Shown here: positions 53,599 to 62,823 of the stretch, piece after piece
Layout of the letters: each line of letters opens with the position of its first letter
Position numbering within the stretch: position 1 is the stretch's first letter
NCBI GenBank assembly: GCA_965658745.1
Contig: CBFHTK010000007.1
Span: forward strand, 91,657-155,656
Length of the DNA stretch: 64,000 bases
Source: JAHDFB01 sp965658745
GTDB lineage: Bacteria; Bacteroidota; Bacteroidia; Chitinophagales; Saprospiraceae
Direction: 5' to 3'
Program-made: the position numbers and the translations under genes
Notes under the pieces: model-generated
Databases searched by the model: none
What the model saw: only the letters and a program-made list of their open reading frames with translations
Told to the model about the DNA's origin: nothing

Positions 53599-55680
53599 TT
53601 GGATAATTTTTCGTTACAATATCCAGTTTGGTTTATCTTTTTTTGCGTTCTAGCAGGCTTGGTCTATGCGGGGTTTCTATACTATCGAGATGCTCGTTAC
53701 AAGGATCATTCTTATTGGAAGCCATGGCTTTTGGCTGTACTAAGATTTTTGTCCGTTTTTGGAATTTCATTCATGTTGTTGGGACCTCTTTTGAAACTAA
53801 ATAACGAAGAGATTAAGAACCCGACTGTCGTAATATTTCAGGATGGATCTCGCTCAGTGGCAAGTGATACGGAAGTAATTTCCAAACTGCAAGATATTAA
53901 TGAGGAATTAGGTAAAGAATTTCAAGTGGAAACTTACCACTATGATAATTCCATTCACGAAGGATTTACTGATTCACTAGATGGCGGAGCAAGTAATCTT
54001 TCACAAGTGTTTGAGTTTGTAGACGAGACATATGCTAATCAGAATCTGGGAGCTATCATTGTAAGTTCAGATGGTATTTATAACGAAGGGCAAAATCCGA
54101 TTTATCAACGAACTAATATTACATCTCCCGTATACTTTTTGGCGCAGGGTGACACAACCCAGAAGAAGGATATATCCATAAAACAGGTTTACCACAATAA
54201 AATCGCGTATCTCGGGGATAAGTTTGTCGTCCAGGCTGATGTGCAAGCATATAATTTCAACGCTAGTAATACCAGTATAAATCTGTATCGAGATCAAGGC
54301 GGTCAGCGAGTTTTAGTGGATAAACAAGCCTTTTCAATTAAAGGAGAAAGATTCTTTACCACTCTGAGTTTTGAAGTCCCAGCTGATCAAGTAGGTATCG
54401 TCAAGTATATTTTATCTGTGGATCAAAGGAGTGGTGAGTTTAGCACAAAAAATAATACTACTTCCTTTATAGTTGATATTTTGGACGCAAGGCAGAAGAT
54501 TTTGCTTTTAGGCAATAGCCCGCATCCAGATATTGCTGCGATCAAAAAAATGATTGAGTCCAACAAAAATTATGAAGTTGAAGTAGCATTTGCAAAAGAT
54601 ACACCAGCTAATCTCACAAGCTTTGATCTTGTAATGTTTCACAACTTACCTAGTAGAAGGTATAATGTTTCCAGTGTGCTTAGTTCTCTAAATCGACTTA
54701 ACAAACCTCGAATGTTTATCGCTGGTACTCAGATAGACATCCCTGCATTTAATCGTGCACAAAAGGCGATGAGTATAAGAGCAAATACTCAAAGCACAAA
54801 TGATGTTCAGGCAAAATTAGCTGAAGGGTTTAACGTTTTTGAAATAGACGAGGGAATTCAAAATATTGTTGAGGACTATCCTCCATTGAAAGCAAAATTT
54901 GGTTCGTTTAAAGTGAATCCAAATACGAGAGTTCTTATGAATCAGAAGATTGGCGAAGTCGAAACTGAATATCCTCTGTGGGTTCTGCGAAATCAATCTG
55001 ATCTGCGTGAGGCGGTGATTGTAGGTGAGGGTATATGGCAATGGCGCCTTTATAATTATCTACAAAAAATTAGGTTCGACGAAATAAACGAATTGTTTTC
55101 AAAAACCATTCAATTTGTAACGATCAAGGAGGATAAGCGTAAATTCAGAGTAAGTAGTACAAACAATGTGTACAAAACCTATGATAAGGTAGGTTTTGAT
55201 GCAGAGCTCTACAATGATACATACGAAAAAGTCAATGAAGCTGATGCGTTTTTGAAAGTAAAGGATCAAGATGGCAAAGAGTATGAATACACATTTTCAA
55301 AAGTTTCAGACTTCTATCAACTTGATGCAGGAAGTCTGCCAGCAGGAAATTATACTTTTACAGGTACAACCAATTACAATGGTCAGCCACTGACTTCAAG
55401 CGGTAGATTTAGCATCGAAGATGTCCAATTGGAATTGGCCAATACTACTGCAAATCATAGTTTGCTACGTAACATCAATACAAAGTATGGAGGGCAAGTA
55501 TTTTATGAAGAATCAACGGACGAAATTGTGGGCGCTCTGAAGGAACAATCAACATTAAAACCAATTATCTACTCTACAATCAAGACTGAATCGGCGCTCA
55601 ATCTAAAATGGATTTTATTTGTATTAGTAGGTTTTCTGTTTATCGAATGGTTTGTTAGAAGGCTTCTAGGAACGTATTAG
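53599..55680 (+). CDS. vWA-like membrane protein
   Basis: The 693-residue protein starts at TTG; an in-frame TAA lies two codons upstream and the next ATG would remove the membrane anchor. Two membrane segments (about 9-28 and 43-64) precede a von Willebrand A-like region with a DxSxS metal site (D82, S84, S86), periplasmic beta domains, a GATase-like Rossmann segment (KILLLGNSPHPDIAAIKKMI, near 296), and a final membrane segment (about 668-686). Such proteins resemble the BatA/BatB type but are larger. The gene overlaps its convergent neighbour by 15 bases. Confidence 0.65.
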   Translation: MDNFSLQYPVWFIFFCVLAGLVYAGFLYYRDARYKDHSYWKPWLLAVLRFLSVFGISFMLLGPLLKLNNEEIKNPTVVIFQDGSRSVASDTEVISKLQDINEELGKEFQVETYHYDNSIHEGFTDSLDGGASNLSQVFEFVDETYANQNLGAIIVSSDGIYNEGQNPIYQRTNITSPVYFLAQGDTTQKKDISIKQVYHNKIAYLGDKFVVQADVQAYNFNASNTSINLYRDQGGQRVLVDKQAFSIKGERFFTTLSFEVPADQVGIVKYILSVDQRSGEFSTKNNTTSFIVDILDARQKILLLGNSPHPDIAAIKKMIESNKNYEVEVAFAKDTPANLTSFDLVMFHNLPSRRYNVSSVLSSLNRLNKPRMFIAGTQIDIPAFNRAQKAMSIRANTQSTNDVQAKLAEGFNVFEIDEGIQNIVEDYPPLKAKFGSFKVNPNTRVLMNQKIGEVETEYPLWVLRNQSDLREAVIVGEGIWQWRLYNYLQKIRFDEINELFSKTIQFVTIKEDKRKFRVSSTNNVYKTYDKVGFDAELYNDTYEKVNEADAFLKVKDQDGKEYEYTFSKVSDFYQLDAGSLPAGNYTFTGTTNYNGQPLTSSGRFSIEDVQLELANTTANHSLLRNINTKYGGQVFYEESTDEIVGALKEQSTLKPIIYSTIKTESALNLKWILFVLVGFLFIEWFVRRLLGTY

Positions 55681-56172
55681 ATTAACGATTCGCTGTGCTT
55701 CATGGAGATCAAAACTAATGGATGAGATATACGTTTCTCCGTTTGCAAATTCAAGTTTTAGCTTATATAAACTATTTGATAAACGTAAGTCGACTATCTC
55801 TTGCGGTCTGACCAGATCAGCTTGAGTGTTGGAGTTAAATAGAATGGACTTCATTCGACTGTTTTCTTGATGAACCATTGGCGAAAAAAGCAGAGGATAT
55901 TGCATTTGAACTTCCGTTTGATCTGTTGAGATTTGTATAATCTCTTTTCCGCCCACATTCCACAGAAGTAATTTTAGCATAAAAAGAGCAATCACCAACG
56001 GAATTATGCATAAAGCTAAAGCGATACCTATGCGATCTTGATATTTCAAGAAAAGCATGAGGCTTCCACCGATTAGAAGTAGGAATACAAGAGCTGTCAA
56101 GATTGAATATGGACTTCTAGGGTTGCTAACCAAAAGTATTTCCTTGAACTGCTTGTTTTTGTTGGTTTGCAT
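55666..56172 (-). CDS. small membrane protein of unknown function
   Basis: The 168-residue protein has two adjacent membrane segments (about 24-42 and 48-70) followed by a beta-rich domain (about 76-168) that may sit like a PH-type domain at the membrane. No family was recognised. It follows a hairpin that may end the operon upstream on the same strand, so it probably has its own promoter in the 112-base gap. Confidence 0.5.
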   Translation of the reverse strand: MQTNKNKQFKEILLVSNPRSPYSILTALVFLLLIGGSLMLFLKYQDRIGIALALCIIPLVIALFMLKLLLWNVGGKEIIQISTDQTEVQMQYPLLFSPMVHQENSRMKSILFNSNTQADLVRPQEIVDLRLSNSLYKLKLEFANGETYISSISFDLHEAQRIVNLIRS

Positions 56173-56228
56173 TGGATTAATTTGCCTGAATATATACTTG
56201 ATTTAGGAAAAGGGCAAAAGTATACAGA

Positions 56229-56258
56229 AAGACCCACTCTTCTAAAAGAATAGGTCTT
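56229..56258 (-). terminator. probable terminator after the HhH/AT-hook gene
   Basis: AAGACC and GGTCTT (56229-56234 and 56253-56258) pair around an inner TTCT/AGAA stem. On the minus strand a short run with three T residues follows. The location, 27 bases after the stop at 56285, fits. Confidence 0.45.
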
Positions 56259-56284
56259 CACTTTCATACGGCTATAGGAAAGTA

Positions 56285-57400
56285 CTACTTTACGCCTCTA
56301 GTAAGGGAATCTTGCAGGGTCTTGAGAGCTTCAAAGTCTTTAGAACTTGCTATTTTGGCTTGTTCCGGCCATGTGTCCGTCTGAGCAATTCCATAACGGG
56401 TGTTAGCCTTAACAAGGATATCTTTTATAGCTTCAGGTGACATAGTTGACATTTTTCTAAAAGTCTTCACACCTGCATTTCTTAAAGCTTCTTCCATTTT
56501 CGGTCCTATTCCTTCGATGATCTTTAGATCGTCTGGAGTTCTCCCACGACGTCCCGTTCCCGCTACTCTCTTCATAGTTTTCTCAGGAGTGGGGTTGACT
56601 TTGTCCCTTGGGTTATTCTTTGTTTTGCCCGTGGGTGATGCCTTAGTTGGCAATTCTTTTGTTGTTTTGTTTTTTGACCCTTTTGGTCGGCCTCGTCGTT
56701 TTTTTGGTTCTGTCGCTTTGCGAGTGATTTCCTCTTTCGTTGCTTTTTTCTTTTTACCTTCCGTTTTCTTTGGTCTTCCTCTTTTGAGTTTTACTTCAGA
56801 CTTCTTATTTGTGGCGTTTTCGTCTTTTGATTTATCTGATTTTTTCGATTTTGATTTCTTGCTTTTACTTTTTTTCTTTCCTTTTTCATCTTCGTGGGAA
56901 GTGATGTTCTTGAATGCTTTTATTGGTTTGGAAGATATAAAAGAAACATTTTCTTCGGAAATATCACTGCCTATCTCTTTCGCTTCTTCTGCAGTTTTCT
57001 GATCATCAACTGGAAGATTAGCTTCTGTTTGTGAAGAAGTTGTATTTTCTTCTTTTCCCTCAATTTTGGCGGAAGCCTCCTCAAATTTCTTTTCAATGAG
57101 CGACATCTTACCTTCTACTTCTCGGATTCGACTGTCACGGTCTCTTAATTGGTTACGAAGAATTGAAATTTCTCCATCAGCATTAGATCTTGCTTTTTTT
57201 GCTGCTTCTAAATCAGATTCAAGATTACTGATGTTGGAGTTTAACCTTACACGATCTCGCTCCAATTCAACGACTTGTCGTTTGTACTTTGAATTAAGCG
57301 AATATCCAAATAAGGCTCCGAGTAAAAAACTGACAAGACCGTACAATACAGCTATCAAAAGTCCATTTCCAGCGATCTCTAAAAGAAAAATCATATCCAT
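56285..57400 (-). CDS. membrane protein with coiled coil, AT-hooks and HhH domain
   Basis: The 371-residue protein has an N-terminal membrane segment (about 13-33), a coiled coil (40-115), a long low-complexity lysine-rich stretch (170-285) with two AT-hook cores (RGRPKK at 207-212 and RGRPKGSK at 236-243), a third basic GRRGR at 283-287, and a C-terminal helix-hairpin-helix domain (289-365; LKIIEGIGPKMEEALRNAGV). AT-hooks bind AT-rich DNA minor grooves and HhH domains bind DNA, so this could tether the nucleoid to the inner membrane. It begins directly after the OmpA gene stop, which suggests one transcript. Function is not known. Confidence 0.6.
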   Translation of the reverse strand: MDMIFLLEIAGNGLLIAVLYGLVSFLLGALFGYSLNSKYKRQVVELERDRVRLNSNISNLESDLEAAKKARSNADGEISILRNQLRDRDSRIREVEGKMSLIEKKFEEASAKIEGKEENTTSSQTEANLPVDDQKTAEEAKEIGSDISEENVSFISSKPIKAFKNITSHEDEKGKKKSKSKKSKSKKSDKSKDENATNKKSEVKLKRGRPKKTEGKKKKATKEEITRKATEPKKRRGRPKGSKNKTTKELPTKASPTGKTKNNPRDKVNPTPEKTMKRVAGTGRRGRTPDDLKIIEGIGPKMEEALRNAGVKTFRKMSTMSPEAIKDILVKANTRYGIAQTDTWPEQAKIASSKDFEALKTLQDSLTRGVK

Positions 57401-58126
57401 CTATCTGTTGTTTTGTTTAATAAATAATTCGACACGTCTATTGTTTTTCTTAGCATCTGGCGATTCTATATCCATACGAGGCAATGTATCTCCTCTAGAG
57501 ATTGATTCAATTCTATCGTCTGGGATACCTCGACTTACTAATGCATTCTTCACAAAGTCTGCCCTTTTCTGAGCAACTTCAAAATTATCATACCTTCGAG
57601 ATTTTGATTTATCAGCATGACCTTCTAGCACTATTCTTAGGTTATTTGAAACAACCACTTGAGCAAGAGAATCCATATATTCTTCAAGATCTTCCATTTT
57701 GGGAAGTGTCATACTATTTTGTCTAAACTCGATATATGCTTTTTGAAGAAAGTCGTCTTCTCCAGCAGCGGTCGTATAATAATTATCTTCTTTTGATGTA
57801 TTGTCTTCGCTGACTTGCAATTCCTCCTGATCATCACCGTTTGATGCCTCTCCTAGGTTATTGCTTTTGGTACTCTGATTATCAGAGTTTGATAGACTGG
57901 AGACTTCCATAGTATCTGTCATCGAAACCTCAGTAGTATCATTCGCCTCAAAGAAGTCATCATCAACAATAGGACTATCTAAACTTGATTTCTCAGCTTG
58001 GGTTGATAGTGATTGGCTTGTTGTTTCTGTATTTGAAAGCAAATTATTATTGTCGTTTTGCTCGTACAAAAAATAGCAAACCAATACGGTCAGGATTGCC
58101 CAAATGATCAAATAGACTGCTCTCAT
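57401..58126 (-). CDS. OmpA family protein with N-terminal membrane anchor
   Basis: The 241-residue protein has one membrane segment at residues 4-20, an acidic low-complexity linker (about 25-120) and a C-terminal OmpA/MotB peptidoglycan-binding domain (about 140-238) with LEGHADKSKSRRYDNFEVAQ and RADFVKNALVSRGI, ending NNRRVELFI. It should be held in the inner membrane with its domain on the cell wall. The next gene (AT-hook/HhH) starts right after its stop. Confidence 0.8.
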   Translation of the reverse strand: MRAVYLIIWAILTVLVCYFLYEQNDNNNLLSNTETTSQSLSTQAEKSSLDSPIVDDDFFEANDTTEVSMTDTMEVSSLSNSDNQSTKSNNLGEASNGDDQEELQVSEDNTSKEDNYYTTAAGEDDFLQKAYIEFRQNSMTLPKMEDLEEYMDSLAQVVVSNNLRIVLEGHADKSKSRRYDNFEVAQKRADFVKNALVSRGIPDDRIESISRGDTLPRMDIESPDAKKNNRRVELFIKQNNR

Positions 58127-58548
58127 ATCTTAGAATTGTTCGTTATAAAATTGGTCTTTTTTTGTGCGAAAAGCTAATTTTTTCCTCGTAATTTTGGTTT
58201 TTATCCGCGATTTTAGAGTTAAAAATGACTTCCAAACTAGTTTCTGGTTCTTTATATTCGACAGTTTATGTTTCATGATGAGGGCTTTCGCCAAAAGACG
58301 AAGTATGTATTTGTAAACTGTTTTCGTGAATGCTAGCCAATTGAAGATGGCTTTCATCCATTCGTTTGCTTCTAAGTCCCAAATACTCTGTAGATGAAAC
58401 CGTGCAATTTGGGTGCGTGTCTTCAATTTTATTCCAAAGTAGACATATTATTCTATCCTTTGGAATCCCCATAGATATTGACTATTAAATTTTTTTATCA
58501 GAAAATTCCATCTAGGAGGGGACAAAAAGCTAATTCATTACACTAATA
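58127..58548. other. intergenic region between the OmpA gene and comEC
   Basis: A 98-codon minus-strand frame (58130-58426) is open and lysine-rich; it ends three bases before the OmpA start, but no family, signal or clear start supports it. A copy of the repeated word, GGGCTTTCGCCAAAAG, lies at 58282-58297. Promoters for the divergent genes should be here. Confidence 0.4.
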
Positions 58549-58589
58549 GGAAAGACGACTAATGTAAGAATTGTCTTTTCAATTTTTTT
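58537..58589 (+). terminator. shared leader motif and attenuator-like hairpin before comEC
   Basis: ATTACACTAATAGGAAAGA (58537-58555) repeats the motif at 5477. It forms the left arm of a hairpin, GGAAAGAC (58549-58556) with GTCTTTTC (58573-58580), eight pairs with one G-U, followed by seven T residues (58583-58589). This is a terminator shape 22 bases before the comEC start, so it may attenuate comEC or end an upstream short RNA. Confidence 0.55.
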
Positions 58590-58610
58590 GTAGAGAAAAC
58601 AGTTTTTGTC

Positions 58611-60557
58611 ATGAGAAAAATTCCTTTTTTACGATTGTTCGTAACGCTAATTCTAGGGATTCTCGTAAATGCTTATTGTCCGGGGTTCACATATGCCAAA
58701 GTGGTAGTTATCAGTATAGCACTTCTCGGTATAGTAAGCAGTAAGATTTGTATTCAAAAGTGGTTACTAGCAATTCCAATGTTTGGCTATTCGAGCATCC
58801 TATTTTGCTTTGTATTGGGCATGATCTCTGCCGAATTACATACTCTAGATTTTGATCGCGGTCACTTTTCTAATTATATAGATGATCAAGCGGTCTACTT
58901 CGAAGGTGAAGCAGTTGAAATTGCAGGTAGTAACTCATATGCTCAGATTACTGTAAATGTTAGTTCAGTCGAACTAGAAAACACCAAAGTAAGTGCTGAC
59001 GGTTTGCTGAAAGTCATTACACCAATACAAGACGTCAAAGAAGGAAATCACCTACACTTTTTAGCTTCTGTAGATTCGATTGCAACCATCAAGAACCCCT
59101 ATGCTTTCGACTATAGCTCGTTTCTCGCGAGGAAGGGAATATACTTTCAGGCTTTTGTAAATGAAATTACTGTTTCTGCATCGCATCAGAGTTTCTTACA
59201 AAGAATCAGAGCGGAAAGCCTTAGATATATTAATTCACTTCAAATTTCAGAGGATACCAAAGTGCTAATCCAGGCAATGTTACTTGGTGATAAATCCAAG
59301 TTGAAATCAATGAGTGATGTTTTCCGCTCAACGGGTACATCTCATGTATTGGCTATATCAGGTTTACATGTTGGAATTATAGCAACCTTGCTTCACTTTT
59401 TGCTTTTTTGGATACCTAGCAGACTGACTTGGCTGAAGTGTTTCTTAATTGTTTTGGGGGTGTGGTTGTTTTGTTTAGTATCAGGAATGGCTCCGTCAAC
59501 TTTGAGAGCAAGCATCATGGTGAGCAGCTTCATGCTTGGTCGAGCTTTCAACATTAAAGGTATGTCTTATAACTTCTGTTTTATGTCAGGCTTCTTTATG
59601 TTGCTATGGAATCCATCATGGATTTATGATATAGGATTTCAATTCTCATTTCTTGCCATAATAGGAATTCTGTTCTTTTACGAATTGATTTATAGTGCGT
59701 TAGTCTTACGCGGATTGTCAGATAGAATTTGGCAGATGGTTGTTTTGAGCATCTCAGCTCAGTTGACATTGATGCCCCTTAGTTTCTATTATTTCCATGA
59801 ATTTCCACTGCTGTTTATTCCAGCGTCAGTCATTGCAATTCCTGCTACCTTTTTGATGATAACTATCAGCTTACTAGGCCTTTTTTTGGAGTCACTATTT
59901 GGAATCAATTTTGTGCTCGAATTGCTTGATTGGTTTAGTCTTTCCTTCCTAGAATTTCTTCAGCTGCTAGCCAATCGAGAAGGAATGGTACTAACTAATC
60001 TTTTCCCATCACCTGCTGAAATAGTACTTTATTATGTTGGCTTAGTTAGTATTTCTACTTTTTACCTAACTAGAAAAAAGAGCTATTTGACTGCTTTTGT
60101 AGTAGCTTATTTAGCATTGCTTGGATCACAATTCCATTACAACTCTATACATAATCAAAATCACATTATTTGTTACGCAGATAGCCAAGACGTCATGATA
60201 GATATAGTTCAATCTGGAGTTTTGATGGGACTTGTGGAAAAAGGTACGAAAGCCAAAAAGTTGCCCTTTGTTAGAGGCTCTATGCGTAACAAACTAGGCG
60301 TCGTCAATGCTCAAGACTACGAAATTGATGGCAGAAGCGATCTAGAAATTCAAATTGGAAATTTCACTTTGGGTATCTGGAATACGTCAAATGCTTCCTT
60401 TCAATCAGACACTCTTGATATATTACTAATCAATAGAAAAATTCAAGCGGTAGAAGAAATTCCGTGCGCGAGGCAAATAATTGATTACGGATTCAATCAG
60501 CATTTGGACGGAGATCATCCACTTCGACGAAAAGAAGCACTTGTTATCGCAATTTAA
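58611..60557 (+). CDS. comEC: ComEC/Rec2 family DNA uptake channel
   Basis: ComEC carries transforming single-stranded DNA across the inner membrane. The 648 residues include an N-terminal OB-like DUF4131 part (about 30-180), and the Competence domain with many membrane segments (about 210-510), including AMLLGDKSKL, FRSTGTSHVLAISGLHVGI and SGMAPSTLRASIM. The C-terminal metallo-beta-lactamase domain found in many ComEC proteins is missing; the last 120 residues hold a short beta-rich tail. Shortened forms occur in Bacteroidota. A ComEA-like gene follows. Confidence 0.9.
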   Translation: MRKIPFLRLFVTLILGILVNAYCPGFTYAKVVVISIALLGIVSSKICIQKWLLAIPMFGYSSILFCFVLGMISAELHTLDFDRGHFSNYIDDQAVYFEGEAVEIAGSNSYAQITVNVSSVELENTKVSADGLLKVITPIQDVKEGNHLHFLASVDSIATIKNPYAFDYSSFLARKGIYFQAFVNEITVSASHQSFLQRIRAESLRYINSLQISEDTKVLIQAMLLGDKSKLKSMSDVFRSTGTSHVLAISGLHVGIIATLLHFLLFWIPSRLTWLKCFLIVLGVWLFCLVSGMAPSTLRASIMVSSFMLGRAFNIKGMSYNFCFMSGFFMLLWNPSWIYDIGFQFSFLAIIGILFFYELIYSALVLRGLSDRIWQMVVLSISAQLTLMPLSFYYFHEFPLLFIPASVIAIPATFLMITISLLGLFLESLFGINFVLELLDWFSLSFLEFLQLLANREGMVLTNLFPSPAEIVLYYVGLVSISTFYLTRKKSYLTAFVVAYLALLGSQFHYNSIHNQNHIICYADSQDVMIDIVQSGVLMGLVEKGTKAKKLPFVRGSMRNKLGVVNAQDYEIDGRSDLEIQIGNFTLGIWNTSNASFQSDTLDILLINRKIQAVEEIPCARQIIDYGFNQHLDGDHPLRRKEALVIAI

Positions 60558-60620
60558 GCAATCATAAATCAAAGACAGAATAATTAAGAAACCTAAAATA
60601 TCACATCAAAAAAAATTATC

Positions 60621-61550
60621 ATGAAAAAACAAATGAACTATTTTAACTACGAAGAAAGAAATGGCTTGTTCCTACTATGCTTTTTACTTGTACTCTTTTG
60701 CACATTTATTTTTCTACAGAAGAGAATGCTGCCGTCAGAGGCAAACTTGAATATCGCGATGGAAACTGGTATGCAAGGCGAAGACTATCATTCACATCAA
60801 AAATCAGATTATCGAGAAAAGAATCCTAGTAATAAGGGAAAGGCATTTTCCCAAATAAATACGGCAAGTTTACCAAGCGGGTCCTCATCGATAGTCGTTA
60901 GTCAAAATAACAATGTTAAGAGTCAGCTTAAAGTGAAGCAGAAAGAGGATTTGAGTCTCAAGAATTCAAAAACCAAAGAAGATAGCTCTAATGAAATTTC
61001 AGCTTCAACTGTTCGAAAAAACAAAAAGAAAGACATCAGAAGAATCTGGAATAAAGAAAGCACAGCCCAAAAGGATCAAGCACAAAAGTATCAGTATAAA
61101 AGACAGGCAAGTGAGCCGATTTCAATTAATTCTAAAGAAGCTGCTGAGTGGAAAACTCTCCGGGGAATAGGTCCAACATATGCAGAAAGAATTATCAAGT
61201 ATCAAACTTGGCTTGGCGGTTTCCACAGCAAGGAACAGTTAAAGGAGGTATACGGTATCACCGATTCGCTTTACCAAACATTCGAGCATCTTTTGATTGA
61301 AGCTAAACCATATAAGAAAATTAAGGTGAACTTGGCAAGTCAAGATGAATTAGGTAGACATCCTTACTTGTACTGGAAAGAGGCAAAACGAATAATACGT
61401 TATCGCAAGCATCATGGAGATTTTTCAGGACTTGGCGATATTGCTAAAATAAAAGGGATAAATCAAGATCAAATAAAGCGTTTGGAACCTTATTTAGATT
61501 TTTATCCTTCTATCGAAAATTCTGATTTGGTAGAGTTGACGGAAAAATAA
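60621..61550 (+). CDS. ComEA-like helix-hairpin-helix protein
   Basis: The 309-residue protein has an N-terminal membrane segment (LFLLCFLLVLFCTFIFL), a polar low-complexity linker (about 35-165), then two HhH domains (about 166-227, TLRGIGPTYAERIIKYQTWL with GGFHSKEQL; and 236-302, DEL...RIIRYRKHHGDFSGLGDIAKIKGI). It should sit in the inner membrane with DNA-binding domains outside, as in DNA uptake. It follows comEC by 63 bases, which suggests a competence unit. Similar HhH proteins also occur outside competence. Confidence 0.8.
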   Translation: MKKQMNYFNYEERNGLFLLCFLLVLFCTFIFLQKRMLPSEANLNIAMETGMQGEDYHSHQKSDYREKNPSNKGKAFSQINTASLPSGSSSIVVSQNNNVKSQLKVKQKEDLSLKNSKTKEDSSNEISASTVRKNKKKDIRRIWNKESTAQKDQAQKYQYKRQASEPISINSKEAAEWKTLRGIGPTYAERIIKYQTWLGGFHSKEQLKEVYGITDSLYQTFEHLLIEAKPYKKIKVNLASQDELGRHPYLYWKEAKRIIRYRKHHGDFSGLGDIAKIKGINQDQIKRLEPYLDFYPSIENSDLVELTEK

Positions 61551-61578
61551 ACGATGATTTCTACATAGTGAATTACAC

Positions 61579-61615
61579 ACAAAAGATTCTTCATTTTTAG
61601 TGAGGAATCTTTTGT
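61579..61615. terminator. bidirectional terminator hairpin
   Basis: A perfect 11-base stem ACAAAAGATTC (61579-61589) and GAATCTTTTGT (61605-61615) lies between the convergent comEA-like and fbp genes. A-rich and T-rich arms give T-containing ends on both strands. Confidence 0.65.
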
Positions 61616-61623
61616 TCATATAG

Positions 61624-62631
61624 TTATTGCGCTGTTGAAGCTTGATATTTCTCAACAAATTGTTTCATTTCGTCAAGCATCAGTGGAGATCCAATTGCAA
61701 TGGTGCACTTCTGATGAATATCGTGCACATCTTCATCTAATATGCGCTTAAGATTCGTATTAAATGCCTTTCCACCTGCCTGCTCAACAATAAAAGACAT
61801 TGGATTACATTCATAAAGCAATCTCAATTTCCCAAGTGGGTATTTGCGTGTATTTGGATATAAGAAGATACCACCTTGGAATAGAATTCTATGAATATCT
61901 GATACCATTGAACCAATGTATCTTAGTCGGTAATTCATGTCGGCACAATGATCAATATACCTCCGTATCTCGAGATCGAATTTACTGTAGTAACCTTGAT
62001 TTACAGAGTAATAATTACCTTTTGCGGGAATTTGAATATCTCTGTGTGAAAGACAAAACTCACCGATAGAAGGGTCTAAAGTAAAACCATTCACTCCTTT
62101 ACCAGTAGTATAGACTAACATGGTTGAAGTTCCATAGAGCACATATCCAGCAGCAACTAATTCATCTCCTTTTTGATAAAAATCACTAGTTTCTACAAGC
62201 TGCTTTTTATCACTTTTTCGTCTGTATATACCGAAGATCGTACCAACAGATACGTTGACATCGATATTTGAGGAGCCATCCAATGGATCCATTACTACAA
62301 TATACTTTGCATCCTTACCAGCTATCGAATTTACAGGAATGATAGACTCATCTTCTTCTGAAGCTATTCCGCAACATTCGCCGCTATTTGCTAGACATTC
62401 AATCATTACATCATTCGAGAAAATATCTAGTTTTTGTACGATATCTCCCGATTGATTTTCACTACCTTCAACACCGAGAATGTTTACAAGACCTGCGCGA
62501 TTTACTTCTCGGTTAATAATTTTGGCGGCAACGCCAATATCTCTTAATAGTCCAGTTAATTCTCCAGAAGCATATGGGAAATCTTTCTGTCTCTTGATGA
62601 TGAATTCATCTAAGGTGACGATTCTATTCAT
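61624..62631 (-). CDS. fbp: class I fructose-1,6-bisphosphatase
   Basis: This gluconeogenic enzyme removes the 1-phosphate of fructose 1,6-bisphosphate. The 335 residues show the class I metal site DPLDGSSNIDVN (near 113), SVGTIFGIYR, and the substrate-binding RYIGSMVSDIHRIL and GGIFLYP. The length is normal. It has a promoter-like TAACTTTG close upstream and converges on the ComEA-like gene. Confidence 0.96.
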   Translation of the reverse strand: MNRIVTLDEFIIKRQKDFPYASGELTGLLRDIGVAAKIINREVNRAGLVNILGVEGSENQSGDIVQKLDIFSNDVMIECLANSGECCGIASEEDESIIPVNSIAGKDAKYIVVMDPLDGSSNIDVNVSVGTIFGIYRRKSDKKQLVETSDFYQKGDELVAAGYVLYGTSTMLVYTTGKGVNGFTLDPSIGEFCLSHRDIQIPAKGNYYSVNQGYYSKFDLEIRRYIDHCADMNYRLRYIGSMVSDIHRILFQGGIFLYPNTRKYPLGKLRLLYECNPMSFIVEQAGGKAFNTNLKRILDEDVHDIHQKCTIAIGSPLMLDEMKQFVEKYQASTAQ

Positions 62632-62656
62632 TATTCTGCAATTTGATTAGGTTTGG

Positions 62657-62664
62657 CAAAGTTA
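62657..62664 (-). promoter_or_regulatory. promoter -7 element of fbp
   Basis: On the minus strand TAACTTTG matches the TAnnTTTG consensus, 25 bases before the ATG. It is the same word as before lpxD. The -33 box is weak. Confidence 0.45.
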
Positions 62665-62823
62665 CTGATTAAGTTTCTAATTATTCGTAATGTTCTAAAG
62701 TCGAGAAGTCAAATATGACAGATTTGAGAGCAAAGCATGAAACGTTTTTTTACTAGAAAAAACAAACTTATATCAGCTCAATGCGTTTTCATTGCGTAAT
62801 TTTGAATTCTAAGCTCTAACCTT

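Noticed and set aside
58130..58426. 98-codon basic minus-strand frame before the OmpA gene
   Set aside because: Low-complexity lysine-rich sequence, no recognisable family and a poor start; its nearness to the OmpA start is the only support.
61579..61615. perfect inverted repeat as insertion-sequence end
   Set aside because: It stands alone between convergent genes and fits a shared terminator.
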